A DNA stretch of 64,000 nucleotides, from positions 1,945,501 to 2,009,500 of the forward strand of contig NZ_JBBYXJ010000001.1 of assembly GCF_039655775.1 (NCBI RefSeq), read 5' to 3'. Shown here piece after piece: positions 41,643-50,077 of the stretch; positions within the stretch are counted from its first letter, which is position 1; each line of letters opens with the position of its first letter. The stretch comes from Iodidimonas sp. SYSU 1G8 (lineage in GTDB: Bacteria; Pseudomonadota; Alphaproteobacteria; SMXS01). The notes under the pieces are model-generated. The model did not search any database. It saw only the letters and a program-made list of their open reading frames with translations, and had not been told where the DNA came from. The position numbers were made by a program, and so were the translations under genes.

Positions 41643-43076
41643 ATGACCGCATGGCCCATTCACGCCCGTTTCGACGGACCCATCGTCATGATCGGCTACG
41701 GCTCGATCGGCCGCGGCACCCTGCCGCTGATCCTGCGCCATATCGACGGCGACCGCTCGCGAATCACCGTGATCGATCCCGACGACAGCCATCGCCAGAT
41801 GGTCGAGGCCGAAGGCGCCAACTTCATCAAGGCCGCCGTCCTGGAGGATTCCTACCTGGAGCTGCTGAGACCGCTGCTGACGGCCGGACCGGGCCGGGCC
41901 TTCATGGTCAACCTGTCCGTCGACGTGTCGTCCGTGGCGATGATGGAACTGTGCAAGGACGTGAACGCCCTGTACATCGACACCGTCGCCGAACCATGGC
42001 TGGGCTTCTACACCGACACCAGCAAGAGCGTGTCGCAGCGCTCGAACTATGCCCTGCGCGAACGCGTGCTCGATTTGCGCCGGCGCCGCCCCGGCGGCCC
42101 GACGGCCGTCAATTGCTGCGGCGCCAATCCCGGCATGGTTTCCTGGTTCGTCAAGCGCGCGCTGCTCAACCTGGCCGGCGATCTCGGCATCGACGCCGGC
42201 ACGCCGGCGAGCCGCGAGGACTGGGCCGCGCTGATGCAGCGCGTTGGCGTGAAGGGCATTCACATCGCCGAGCGCGACACCCAGCGCGCCCGCACGCCAA
42301 AGCCGCGGAACGTCTTCGTCAACACCTGGTCCGTGGAAGGTTTCGTTTCGGAAGGCCTGCAGCCCGCCGAACTGGGCTGGGGCACCCATGAAAAGGCGCT
42401 GCCGCCGGAAGGCCGCACCCACGAGGGCGGCTGCGGCGCCGCCATCTATCTGCTGCGCCCGGGGGCCGGCACCCGCGTGCGGTCCTGGACGCCGACCGCC
42501 CAGGCCCAGCACGGCTTCCTGGTCACGCACAACGAGTCCATCTCCATCGCCGACTACTTCACCGTGCGCGAGGGCGACAAGGCCGTGTACCGCCCGACCT
42601 GCCATTACGCCTATCACCCCTGCGACGACGCGGTGCTGTCGCTGCACGAAATGGCCGGCTCCCAGTGGCAGCGCCAGGACTCGTGGGTGATTCTGGACGA
42701 GCACGACATCGTCGATGGCATCGACGAACTGGGCGTGCTGCTCTATGGCCATGGCAAGAACGCCTACTGGTACGGCTCGCAGCTGTCGATCGAGGAAACC
42801 CGCGAGATCGCGCCGCATCAGAACGCCACCGGCCTGCAAGTCACCTCGGCCGTGCTCGCCGGCATGATCTGGGCGCTGGAGAACCCGGAACGCGGTATCG
42901 TCGAAGCCGACGAAACCGATTTCGAGCGCTGCCTCGAGGTTCAGCTGCCCTATCTCGGCCCGGTCGTCGGCGTCTATACCGACTGGACGCCGCTGGCGCA
43001 CCGCGACGCCGGACTGTTCCCCGACGAGCTCGATGCCCAGGATCCGTGGCAGTTCACCAACGTGATCGTCCGCTAA
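41643..43076 (+). CDS. hss: homospermidine synthase
   Basis: 477 residues from ATG 41643 with TTGAGGAGTC upstream; an open frame to 41580 lacks a good site. It joins two putrescines (or putrescine and spermidine) to make sym-homospermidine with catalytic NAD. The Rossmann start IVMIGYGSIGRGTLPLILRH, the family block NCCGANPGMVSWFVKRAL, the NTWSVEGFVSEGLQPAELGW region and HNESISIADYF identify bacterial homospermidine synthase. A 126-bp gap separates it from the acetyltransferase gene. Homospermidine is the major polyamine of many alphaproteobacteria. Confidence 0.96.
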   Translation: MTAWPIHARFDGPIVMIGYGSIGRGTLPLILRHIDGDRSRITVIDPDDSHRQMVEAEGANFIKAAVLEDSYLELLRPLLTAGPGRAFMVNLSVDVSSVAMMELCKDVNALYIDTVAEPWLGFYTDTSKSVSQRSNYALRERVLDLRRRRPGGPTAVNCCGANPGMVSWFVKRALLNLAGDLGIDAGTPASREDWAALMQRVGVKGIHIAERDTQRARTPKPRNVFVNTWSVEGFVSEGLQPAELGWGTHEKALPPEGRTHEGGCGAAIYLLRPGAGTRVRSWTPTAQAQHGFLVTHNESISIADYFTVREGDKAVYRPTCHYAYHPCDDAVLSLHEMAGSQWQRQDSWVILDEHDIVDGIDELGVLLYGHGKNAYWYGSQLSIEETREIAPHQNATGLQVTSAVLAGMIWALENPERGIVEADETDFERCLEVQLPYLGPVVGVYTDWTPLAHRDAGLFPDELDAQDPWQFTNVIVR

Positions 43077-43089
43077 CCGCCGGAAGGCC

Positions 43090-43425
43090 TCAGGCCGATC
43101 CGCGCAATTCCCGGAAGGTGCGGGCAATCTCCGCCCGCACCGCTTCCGGCTGGCTGTCGACGGCCCGGCCGAGGGTCCGCAGGGCGCTGCGTAGCCCGTA
43201 GACCTGATCCATCAGCGACAGGATCACCGGCACCTCGTCGTCGCTGACCTCGAGTTGCTGGGTCAGATGGTGCACGAAACGCACCCGGGCGACGTCCACA
43301 TCCGTGAAGACACGGCGTCGCCCCTGCCGCGCCGGCTGGATCCAGCCGCGCCGGACCCAGGTCCGCAGCCGGGTGGCCGAGATCTCGCCCACCGCCGCGA
43401 TCACATCCCGTTCCGTCAGTGTCAT
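43090..43425 (-). CDS. cbpM: chaperone modulator CbpM
   Basis: 111 residues. A MerR-like helix-turn-helix start (DVIAAVGEISATRLRTWVRR, GWIQPARQGRRRVFTDVDVA) is followed by a helical segment (RFVHHLTQQLEVSDDEVPVI). CbpM binds the J-domain of CbpA and blocks its co-chaperone and DNA-binding activity. It lies 3 bp downstream of the cbpA-type gene on the same strand, the usual pairing. Confidence 0.88.
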   Translation of the reverse strand: MTLTERDVIAAVGEISATRLRTWVRRGWIQPARQGRRRVFTDVDVARVRFVHHLTQQLEVSDDEVPVILSLMDQVYGLRSALRTLGRAVDSQPEAVRAEIARTFRELRGSA

Positions 43426-43428
43426 GGC

Positions 43429-44355
43429 TCAGTCCTTCATGCCCGCGCGCGGATTGTAGCCGTGCGCCTCACGCCAGCTTTTCATGAACGCTTCGAGGTC
43501 GGCGTCGATGGCGGGCGGCGAGACGATCTTGAGCTTCACCCGCTGATCTCCCGCCGCTCGGTCCTTGCCGGCCGGCACGCCCTTGCCGCGAAGGCGCAGG
43601 GTCTGGCCGCTGCTGGCGCCCTTCGGGACGCTCACGCTGACCTTGCCGCTGACGGTCGGCACCTCGACCTTCCCGCCCAGCACCGCTTCGTCGATGGAGA
43701 TGGGCAGCTCGACGACGATGTCGTTGCCGTCGCGCTCGAACACCGGATGCGGCCGGACCTCGATCTCGACCAGCGCGTCGCCGTCCGGGCCGCCCGCCCC
43801 CGGCATTCCCTTGCCCCTGAGGCGCAGCGTCTGCCCGCCTCGCGTGCCCGGCGGAATCGCCAGGTCGAGGGTTCGGCCGTCCGGCATGGTCACCCGCTTC
43901 TTGGCGCCATTGACCGCCTCGAGGAAGTCGACCGCCATGTTGTAGCGCAGGTCCTGGCCCTTCATGCGCGCGCTCCGGCCACCGCCGCCGGGTCGGCCGG
44001 AGCGCTGGAACATGTCGGAAAACAGGTCCGACAGGTCGGCGAAATCCTCGAAACCCGCCGAGGATTGATAACGTCCGCCGCCCGCGCCATCGGCATACTG
44101 CCGATAATAATCCTGTTGCGGGGCGCGTTCGGTGCCCGAGGCATCGATCTCGCCCCGGTCATAGCGGGACCGCTTGTCGGGATCGCCGACAATGTCATAG
44201 GCGGCCGAAATGGCCTTGAACCGGTCTTCGGCCTTCTTGTCTCCCGGATTCAGATCGGGATGGGCCTCCTTCGCAAGCTTGCGGTAGGCCTTCCGGATGT
44301 CGTCCTGCGCGGCGTCCCGGGCGACGCCGAGGACCTTGTAGGGATCTTCACTCAA
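43429..44355 (-). CDS. cbpA: DnaJ-type co-chaperone CbpA
   Basis: 308 residues. The J-domain has HPD at residues 32-34 (EAHPDLNPGDKKAEDRF). A Gly/Phe-rich linker (FEDFADLSDLFSDMFQRSGR) follows, then two C-terminal peptide-binding domains with LDLAIPPGTRGGQTLRLRGK and VSVPKGASSGQTLRLRGKG. No Cys-rich zinc domain is present, which separates it from DnaJ. It stimulates DnaK and may bind curved DNA. Encoded immediately upstream of its modulator. Confidence 0.93.
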   Translation of the reverse strand: MSEDPYKVLGVARDAAQDDIRKAYRKLAKEAHPDLNPGDKKAEDRFKAISAAYDIVGDPDKRSRYDRGEIDASGTERAPQQDYYRQYADGAGGGRYQSSAGFEDFADLSDLFSDMFQRSGRPGGGGRSARMKGQDLRYNMAVDFLEAVNGAKKRVTMPDGRTLDLAIPPGTRGGQTLRLRGKGMPGAGGPDGDALVEIEVRPHPVFERDGNDIVVELPISIDEAVLGGKVEVPTVSGKVSVSVPKGASSGQTLRLRGKGVPAGKDRAAGDQRVKLKIVSPPAIDADLEAFMKSWREAHGYNPRAGMKD

Positions 44356-44444
44356 GGGGCGATACCTCTTTGGGACTCAACGTTTGCCAAGCATATGGTG
44401 CCTGATGCGCCAGACCCAAGAGGCGATGCGCCGCCGGAATAAAA

Positions 44445-44476
44445 TCAGGCCCGCAGTGCTCGCGCTGCGGGCCTGA
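44445..44476 (-). terminator. rho-independent terminator after TonB-receptor operon
   Basis: A perfect 12-bp stem, TCAGGCCCGCAG (44445-44456) with CTGCGGGCCTGA (44465-44476), 8-base loop. On the minus strand it is followed by TTTTATT. It lies 21 bp beyond the receptor stop and ends the operon that begins with the phosphotransferase at 49201. Confidence 0.9.
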
Positions 44477-44496
44477 AATCCGCCGGTTTCGGAGGC

Positions 44497-46875
44497 CTAG
44501 AAGCGGTACTGCGCCTGCAGCACCAGTTCGCGGCCCCGTTCCAGGGTACCCAGCAGGTCGTTGCGCGACCCGCCCGGCTTGTCGGTGGCGCTGAGGATCG
44601 CCATCTCGTTGGTGAGGTTGCGGCCGATCAGCGCCAGTTCCCAGGTATCCTCCGGATTGTGGAGCCGGACGCTGGCATTGAGCTTGGCATAGCCTTTCTG
44701 TCGGCTGCCCGGTGCCTTGATGTCCTGCGCCCAATAGGCGCTGACATACTTGACGTCGCCGGTGAAACCGATGTTCAGCCAGTCGGCGATGGGCGTGTCG
44801 TAGCTGAAGCCCAGCGAGCCCGCGATCCGCGGCGCCAGGGCCAGCGGCGTGCCGCTGAGATCCTGGGTCCGCGACGTGGTGGAGCCGCCGACGCCGACGC
44901 AGCCCTCGGCGGCGGTCTGACCGTTGAAGCAGGGCGCGTTGGACCAATCGCTGAAGTTGGCGACATTGTAGGTGAACGACGCCCGGAAATTCAGGTCATC
45001 GGTCGCCTGGAAGAAGGCCTCGGCCTCGAAACCCTTGCTGACGGCGCTTGCCGCATTGAGCGTGCGGAACGAGGTCGTCGCGATGTCCAGCGAAGAGCGT
45101 TGCAGGCCCTTGAACTCGTAGTAGTACGCGTTCATGTCCAGCCGCAGCATGCCGTCGAGCAACAGGGCCTTGTAGCCGATTTCGCCGCCTTCCGCGGTTT
45201 CAGCCGCGAACGACAAGCTTTCGGCGGTGTTGAGCGGGTGCCGGAGCAGAATGGCCGTTTGCGAGACGCCGCCAGACTTGTAACCGGTACGGTAGGCCGC
45301 GTAGACCGACTGACCGGGCGTGAAGCGCCAGCTCAGCGTGGCCTCCGGCGACCAGTTGTCTTCCTTCAGGTCGATCAGCAGCGGATCGCCGGTCGGACGC
45401 AGCGCCGTGAAGGCCGGATTGGCATAGATGTTCACGTTGACGGCATTGAGTGTCTCGCGCGTGTAGCGAACGCCGCCCGCCAGTTCGAGAGCGTCGGTGA
45501 TATCCCACAGGATCTGGCCGAATCCCGACCAGGTTTCCCGCTTGGCCAGATCGTTCGGCCAGTAGCCGATGATGAAATCCACGTTCGGGTCCACCGGTAC
45601 GCGCGGACCGAAGCCGCCCCGGCCGACCGTGAAGCTTTCGCGTTCGTTATTCTCGTAATAACCGCCGATGACGAAATTGACCGGCCCATCGAACTGGGAG
45701 TTGAGACGCAGCTCCTCGCTCCATGTCGTCGTCTTCTCGCCGTTGACGCCGGGGAAATGGACTTGCGTGGTCATGGCGTAATTGCCAAGACCGCTCGTAT
45801 CCAGATGATAGTAGCCGGTGACAGAATTGATCGAGAAGCTGCCGAAGTCGTATTCCAGATCCAGCGAGCCCAGCACCGTCTTGGTATCGGTGAAATACTC
45901 GCCATTCTTGGTCAGCGGATAGTTCTGAGCGATCCCTGCCGGCAGCGCGCCCGAGGAACGGTACTTGTCGGGTTTGCAGTCGTCATAGATATCCACCGCC
46001 GTGATCGTGCCGGCCGTCGTCGTCGGATGGGCCGCGCCTTCGCGGCACGAGACCACCTGCTGCCCGCCGGTCAGCTCGTTGTCCTTGTACTGGCTGCCCA
46101 GGATCTTCAGCGTCGCCTTGAACCGGTCATTGGGCGTCAGCACCGCGGTGAAGCGGCCGACCAGCGTTTCGGCGGCCGGCGTGCGCTTGTTGTTGGTCGC
46201 GCCGGGAAACGGAAACTCGGGCTCCCACGGATTGGCGATCGGACCCGAGGTGTTGTGCAGCCAGCCATCCATCTTGCTGGCGCGCACGGCGAGGCGGATA
46301 CCGAGCACGTCGTTGATCGGTCCGCCGATGCCCGCCTCGATGAAGCGCTCATCGGCGCGGAACTCGAAGCCGCCCTTCACGAAACCTTCCCACTCGTCGC
46401 CTGGACCCTTGGAGCGCAGCGAGATCACGCCCGCCGGACTGTTCTTGCCGAAGAACAGCGCCTGTGGGCCCTTCAGGACCTCGACCTGCTCCAGGTCGAA
46501 GAAGGCAGCGCTGGCGATGTAGCCGCGGCTGACCTGGACGCCGTCCACATTGATGCTGACCGCCGATTCGATACCCGGATCGGTGGCCGCCGAGGAAATG
46601 CCGCGAATGGCGATGGTGCCGCCATTGCCCGACGACTGGCGGGTGATCTGGACCTGGGGAATCAGGTCGCCGATCTGCGCCAGATTGGTCGAGCCGTAGC
46701 GCTCGATTGCCGTGTTGTCGACGACGCTGACGGCCACGGGCACGTCGAGAATGGTCTCTTCCTGCTTTCGCGCCGTGGTGGTCACGGACTCGATGGCGGT
46801 GTTCTGGGCATAGGCCGGTCCGGCCACGCTCAGGGCCAGGCAAACGCTGCCCAGCAGCCTTGTCTTGTGGTTCAT
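44497..46875 (-). CDS. TonB-dependent outer-membrane receptor
   Basis: 792 residues from ATG 46875, with AAGGGGAGATCGAACGCA upstream. Signal peptide MNHKTRLLGSVCLALSVAGPAYAQ, a plug domain (SVTTTARKQEETILDVPVAV, LIPQVQITRQSSGNGG, VSINVDGVQVSRGYI, VEVLKGPQALFFGKNSPAG) and a beta-barrel ending in RGRELVLQAQYRF. The plug pattern is of the large iron-complex/organic-ligand class seen in hydrocarbon- and polyphenol-using alphaproteobacteria. It is the last gene of an operon with an AttH/CrtC-like and a phosphotransferase-like protein, so an organic, probably lipophilic, ligand is more likely than iron. Confidence 0.92.
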   Translation of the reverse strand: MNHKTRLLGSVCLALSVAGPAYAQNTAIESVTTTARKQEETILDVPVAVSVVDNTAIERYGSTNLAQIGDLIPQVQITRQSSGNGGTIAIRGISSAATDPGIESAVSINVDGVQVSRGYIASAAFFDLEQVEVLKGPQALFFGKNSPAGVISLRSKGPGDEWEGFVKGGFEFRADERFIEAGIGGPINDVLGIRLAVRASKMDGWLHNTSGPIANPWEPEFPFPGATNNKRTPAAETLVGRFTAVLTPNDRFKATLKILGSQYKDNELTGGQQVVSCREGAAHPTTTAGTITAVDIYDDCKPDKYRSSGALPAGIAQNYPLTKNGEYFTDTKTVLGSLDLEYDFGSFSINSVTGYYHLDTSGLGNYAMTTQVHFPGVNGEKTTTWSEELRLNSQFDGPVNFVIGGYYENNERESFTVGRGGFGPRVPVDPNVDFIIGYWPNDLAKRETWSGFGQILWDITDALELAGGVRYTRETLNAVNVNIYANPAFTALRPTGDPLLIDLKEDNWSPEATLSWRFTPGQSVYAAYRTGYKSGGVSQTAILLRHPLNTAESLSFAAETAEGGEIGYKALLLDGMLRLDMNAYYYEFKGLQRSSLDIATTSFRTLNAASAVSKGFEAEAFFQATDDLNFRASFTYNVANFSDWSNAPCFNGQTAAEGCVGVGGSTTSRTQDLSGTPLALAPRIAGSLGFSYDTPIADWLNIGFTGDVKYVSAYWAQDIKAPGSRQKGYAKLNASVRLHNPEDTWELALIGRNLTNEMAILSATDKPGGSRNDLLGTLERGRELVLQAQYRF

Positions 46876-46955
46876 TGCGTTCGATCTCCCCTTGAAACGA
46901 TCTGTTGTTGAGATTCCCGTTATCCTCGCCGGCGCGTTGAGTGGCCGGCGTTCGT

Positions 46956-47978
46956 CTAGAACCGGGCGAACCGGCGCACGAATTCGTTGTACTGAATGTC
47001 CTGTGTGTCGCCCCAGCCGATCCGGCCGTCGCATTCCCAGCGCGTCAGGCAGAAATAGACGTTCATGTTCTGCCAGGTCTGCCAGGGCATGCGGGCGTCG
47101 ACGGTGCCCCGGATGCGGTGCACCTTGCCGCCCGCATCCTCGACCTCCATGGTCTTGGTGCGCGGCGCCAGGCCATCGGGCTCGCGCACCGTCAGCAGGC
47201 CGGCCCGGGTGACCGGAAACGTCTCGCCGTCCCGCCGCACATAACCCCAGATCAGGTTCTTGCCCGGCGGCGGTGAGGTGAACGTACCGGCCCATTCGGG
47301 CTCGAGCGCGGCATCGTCATAGGCGAGCACGTGGAACGCGAAGTCATCGCCGAACACGCCGACCATCCAGCTGATCGGCGGCGCGATCCGCGCGACCTCA
47401 TGCCTTTCCTGTCCCCAGGACCGGTCACGGCTGAAATAGCCGTCGATGGTGAACGCCTCGCCGTGCAGGTTGAGCTCGCCATCCACCTTCATCGCCTGGG
47501 TGAAATGAAACCCGCCCGGCCGTCCCGCCGGCGGCATGATCGCGGTCTGCGTCATCCGGAACGACACATCCCTTTCCGGGTCCTTGCAGGTGATCTCGAC
47601 GGATTTGAGCGGCTCGATGACGCGGATGCGCAGGCCCAGCGGCGCGATGGTGTAATCGTCGATATCCCCGTCGGGAAAAGGCAGGAAGTGAAAATGGTTG
47701 ACGTACTCGCACGCGAGCGTCGACCGCTTGATGCCGCGCCAGATATAGACGCTGGCGCTCATCACCCGCAGCGCCGGGTGAAACCAGACATAGACCTCGC
47801 CATTAAGCCGCTTGTCCGGAATGTTGAACCCGAAATAGGACGTTTCCGTGCTGGCGTAACCGGCATCGGGTGCGACGGGATGGAGCAACTCGTCCTTCGG
47901 CGAGACCGTCGTCAGCGGCGCGCCGGCCATCTGGGCGGCAGGCTGGCCCCCCGCCGAGACCACGCGGGTTTCGCTCAT
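46956..47978 (-). CDS. AttH/CrtC-like (lipocalin-type beta-barrel) protein
   Basis: 340 residues from ATG 47978, which overlaps the phosphotransferase stop (ATGA). No signal peptide. The sequence is mostly beta: TETSYFGFNIPDKRLNGEVY, VWFHPALRVMSASVYIWRG, DDYTIAPLGLRIRVIEPLKS, GYFSRDRSWGQE and DFAFHVLAYDD. This recalls the two-barrel fold of hydroxyneurosporene synthase CrtC and AttH-like proteins, which act on or bind terpenoid-like lipids. The RDRSWG stretch is a common family mark. A hydratase or binding role for a lipophilic compound is inferred. Confidence 0.7.
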   Translation of the reverse strand: MSETRVVSAGGQPAAQMAGAPLTTVSPKDELLHPVAPDAGYASTETSYFGFNIPDKRLNGEVYVWFHPALRVMSASVYIWRGIKRSTLACEYVNHFHFLPFPDGDIDDYTIAPLGLRIRVIEPLKSVEITCKDPERDVSFRMTQTAIMPPAGRPGGFHFTQAMKVDGELNLHGEAFTIDGYFSRDRSWGQERHEVARIAPPISWMVGVFGDDFAFHVLAYDDAALEPEWAGTFTSPPPGKNLIWGYVRRDGETFPVTRAGLLTVREPDGLAPRTKTMEVEDAGGKVHRIRGTVDARMPWQTWQNMNVYFCLTRWECDGRIGWGDTQDIQYNEFVRRFARF

Positions 47979-49201
47979 GCGTTCATCCTTTCCAGCTTGT
48001 CGGCGACGTCCAGCACGAAGCGCCGATAAAGTGGTACGCCCTGATAGCCCATCTTGAGGGCCGGATACCGGTCGGTGAGAAAGCCGTTCCACGCCACCGA
48101 GCAGGAGACCGCGTTGCGCACGCCGCGCCACACTTCGTAAAAGCGCGCACCCGCGTCGCTGTAGCCGCCGCCACCGGCGGCCCGGTAGGCGGCGAGAAAC
48201 GCGTCCCACGGCATCAGCGGCTCGACGAACTGGCGGCAATAGCCCAGATCCTCGGCCGGGTCGCCCAGATGGGAAAACTCCCAGTCCAGCAGGGCGGTGA
48301 TCCGTCCCTCGTCCGTCAGGATGTTATGAAAGCCCACATCCGAATGGATGATCGACAGGCGCTCGAGATCGGCCGGCACGTTCGCGCGCAGCCAGGCGAA
48401 CCCCCTCTCCAGGATCGGCGACTCGTGGATCTTGTGCCGCCGCCAGCGATCCTCCCATTCGGCCACATAAGCGAGGATCTGGGCCGCGGGATCACGATCC
48501 GGCGCCGCGCCCAGCACATCCGGCGAAATGGTGTGCAGGCGCGCCAGGATGACAGCGAGTTCACCGCATACCGAACGGCGGACAACCTCGTCCTGCTCCC
48601 ATGCCCCGGTGCCGTTGTCCCCGGCCATCCGGCGGGACACGATGAAGGGCTGGCCCAGCCAGTGCGGGTCTGGCTCGCACCACAAGGGCTCCGCGAGCGG
48701 CAGGCCACGGCCTTCCAGCGCGCGCAGCAGCGCGAACTCGTCCACCACCGTATTCTCTCCGGGACCAAAAGGCAGGTCGCGACGGATCACCGCGTCCAGC
48801 ACGTCACCGCCGGGCCGCGTCGCCCGGAACAGGAAGGTATCCTTCGAATATCCCGCCGTGGCCCGGTCGATATGCTCGACCACCGCACCGCCCCAGCCGG
48901 GAACCTTGGCGGCAAGGAAAGCCGCCAGACGCGTCGGGGTCACCTCGACTTCCAGCGCCGACAAGCGTGCGGGCGCCTCCGCGGCGTCACGGCGTGCCGA
49001 CGTGAAATGTCCGCTGTAGCGGGCCTGCTCGGCGGTACCGGATTGCTCCTGATGCCAGGCGACCAGATGCCCCAGCATGTCGCTCATCATCGCCGCCTTC
49101 GTCCGCGATTCGGGCGAGGAAAGCTCCGGCTGAAGCACGAGCCCCAGATCGCGCCGGATGGCGCTGAGCGTCTGCGCGATGATGGCGCGCTCTTCGATCA
49201 C
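47975..49201 (-). CDS. aminoglycoside-phosphotransferase-fold protein with N-terminal helical module
   Basis: 408 residues from GTG 49201, chosen because AAGGGGAGAAT lies directly before it. The C-terminal domain has the catalytic loop IIHSDVGFHNILTDEGRI, with Ser for the usual Gly and Asn in place, and ALLDWEFSHLGDPAEDLG, so the active site is more complete than in the paralogue at 35812. The N-terminal LSAIRRDLGLVL and KAAMMSDMLGHLVAW align without gaps to that paralogue. First gene of the minus-strand operon behind the lux-box-like promoter. It probably phosphorylates a hydroxyl on a non-antibiotic small molecule. Confidence 0.83.
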   Translation of the reverse strand: MIEERAIIAQTLSAIRRDLGLVLQPELSSPESRTKAAMMSDMLGHLVAWHQEQSGTAEQARYSGHFTSARRDAAEAPARLSALEVEVTPTRLAAFLAAKVPGWGGAVVEHIDRATAGYSKDTFLFRATRPGGDVLDAVIRRDLPFGPGENTVVDEFALLRALEGRGLPLAEPLWCEPDPHWLGQPFIVSRRMAGDNGTGAWEQDEVVRRSVCGELAVILARLHTISPDVLGAAPDRDPAAQILAYVAEWEDRWRRHKIHESPILERGFAWLRANVPADLERLSIIHSDVGFHNILTDEGRITALLDWEFSHLGDPAEDLGYCRQFVEPLMPWDAFLAAYRAAGGGGYSDAGARFYEVWRGVRNAVSCSVAWNGFLTDRYPALKMGYQGVPLYRRFVLDVADKLERMNA

Positions 49202-49245
49202 ATTCTCTCCCCTTGTCGCGCGTATGGCTCGCGCTTGAGGCAGCA

Positions 49246-49251
49246 ATTATT
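49246..49251 (-). promoter_or_regulatory. possible -10 hexamer (AATAAT) of phosphotransferase operon
   Basis: Read on the minus strand the hexamer is AATAAT, five of six matches to TATAAT. Its centre is 35 bp from the centre of the lux-box-like palindrome, close to the spacing expected when a LuxR-type activator overlaps the -35 region. Confidence 0.45.
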
Positions 49252-49273
49252 CGGTGAGCGGGCCGTGACGCCT

Positions 49274-49293
49274 ACCTGTCAACCCTGACAGGT
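49274..49293. promoter_or_regulatory. lux-box-like 20-bp palindrome
   Basis: ACCTGTCAACCCTGACAGGT has perfect 8-bp inverted arms around a 4-base centre. The Vibrio fischeri lux box is also 20 bp, with the same outer hexamers ACCTGT and ACAGGT. The site is in the 144-bp gap between the phosphotransferase operon (minus) and the SDR gene (plus), with -10-like hexamers at similar distance on both sides. The LuxR-family gene at 50074 is the obvious candidate regulator. Confidence 0.75.
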
Positions 49294-49314
49294 CCGCGCC
49301 AGATGATCGGCCGC

Positions 49315-49320
49315 TAGAGT
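49315..49320 (+). promoter_or_regulatory. possible -10 hexamer (TAGAGT) of SDR gene
   Basis: TAGAGT matches four of six TATAAT positions. Its centre is 34 bp from the palindrome centre, so a start near 49327 would put the palindrome at about -43, as for LuxR-activated promoters. That start leaves a leader of about 20 nt before the SDR ATG. Confidence 0.4.
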
Positions 49321-49345
49321 CGGCCCAGGGCAAAAGGAGACGGGC

Positions 49346-50077
49346 ATGCGGATCGACGGCGCGTGCGTGCTGGTGACAGGCGCCAATCGCGGGCTGGGCA
49401 AGGCGCTGGCCGATGCCTTCGCCGCCCGCGGCGCCGCGTGCGTTTATGCGGCCGGACGCGATCGGGCGGCGCTCGAGACGGTCTTTTCGGGCCGTGACCG
49501 GATACGGCCCATCTCCCTCGACGTCACGTCCGACGCCAGCGTCGCCGAGGCGGCGCGGCTGTGTCCCGACACCACCATCCTCGTCAACAACGCCGGGATC
49601 GTCAGCCACTCCACGCTGATCGGGGCGCCCTCGCTCGACGATGCCCGGCTCGAGATGGAAACCAATTATTGGGGCATGCTGCGCCTGTGCCGCGCCTTTG
49701 CCCCCGTTCTGCGTGCCAACGGCGGCGGCGCCATCGCCAACATTCTGTCCATGGGGGCCCTCGCCAGCATGCCGTTCGTCGGCACCTATTGCGCCTCGAA
49801 AGCGGCGGCGCTGTCGCTGACCCAGGGCATTCGCGGCGAACTGGAAGGCCAGGGAACGCTGGTCGTGGGCGTCATCGCCGGCCCGATCCAGACCGACATG
49901 GCACGCGAGCATGAAAAGGACGGGCGTTTTCCGGCCGGCATGATCGCCGCGGCAACGCTGGACGGGATCGAGGCAAGGCAAACCACCATCTACCCCGATC
50001 CGAGGTCCGCCGATGTGGGCGCCGTCCACGCCCGTGATCCCGCCGCCATCGAGGCCGCGTTCGGCCTGATCCGCTAG
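49346..50077 (+). CDS. short-chain dehydrogenase/reductase
   Basis: 243 residues, with AAAAGGAGACGGGC before the ATG. SDR marks are VTGANRGLGKA, NNAGIVS and Tyr-x3-Lys in YCASKAAAL. It is a classical NAD(P)-dependent enzyme; GRDRAAL after the second strand suggests NADP. It stands alone on the plus strand, immediately behind the lux-box-like site, and meets the LuxR gene tail to tail, the two stops sharing the four bases CTAG. A role in modifying the compound handled by the divergent operon is inferred. Confidence 0.92.
   Translation: MRIDGACVLVTGANRGLGKALADAFAARGAACVYAAGRDRAALETVFSGRDRIRPISLDVTSDASVAEAARLCPDTTILVNNAGIVSHSTLIGAPSLDDARLEMETNYWGMLRLCRAFAPVLRANGGGAIANILSMGALASMPFVGTYCASKAAALSLTQGIRGELEGQGTLVVGVIAGPIQTDMAREHEKDGRFPAGMIAAATLDGIEARQTTIYPDPRSADVGAVHARDPAAIEAAFGLIR

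Noticed and set aside
39582-43127. 1181-codon minus-strand open frame
   Set aside because: It is antisense to odc, the acetyltransferase and hss. No domain or signal could be recognised and the composition is that of a shadow frame.
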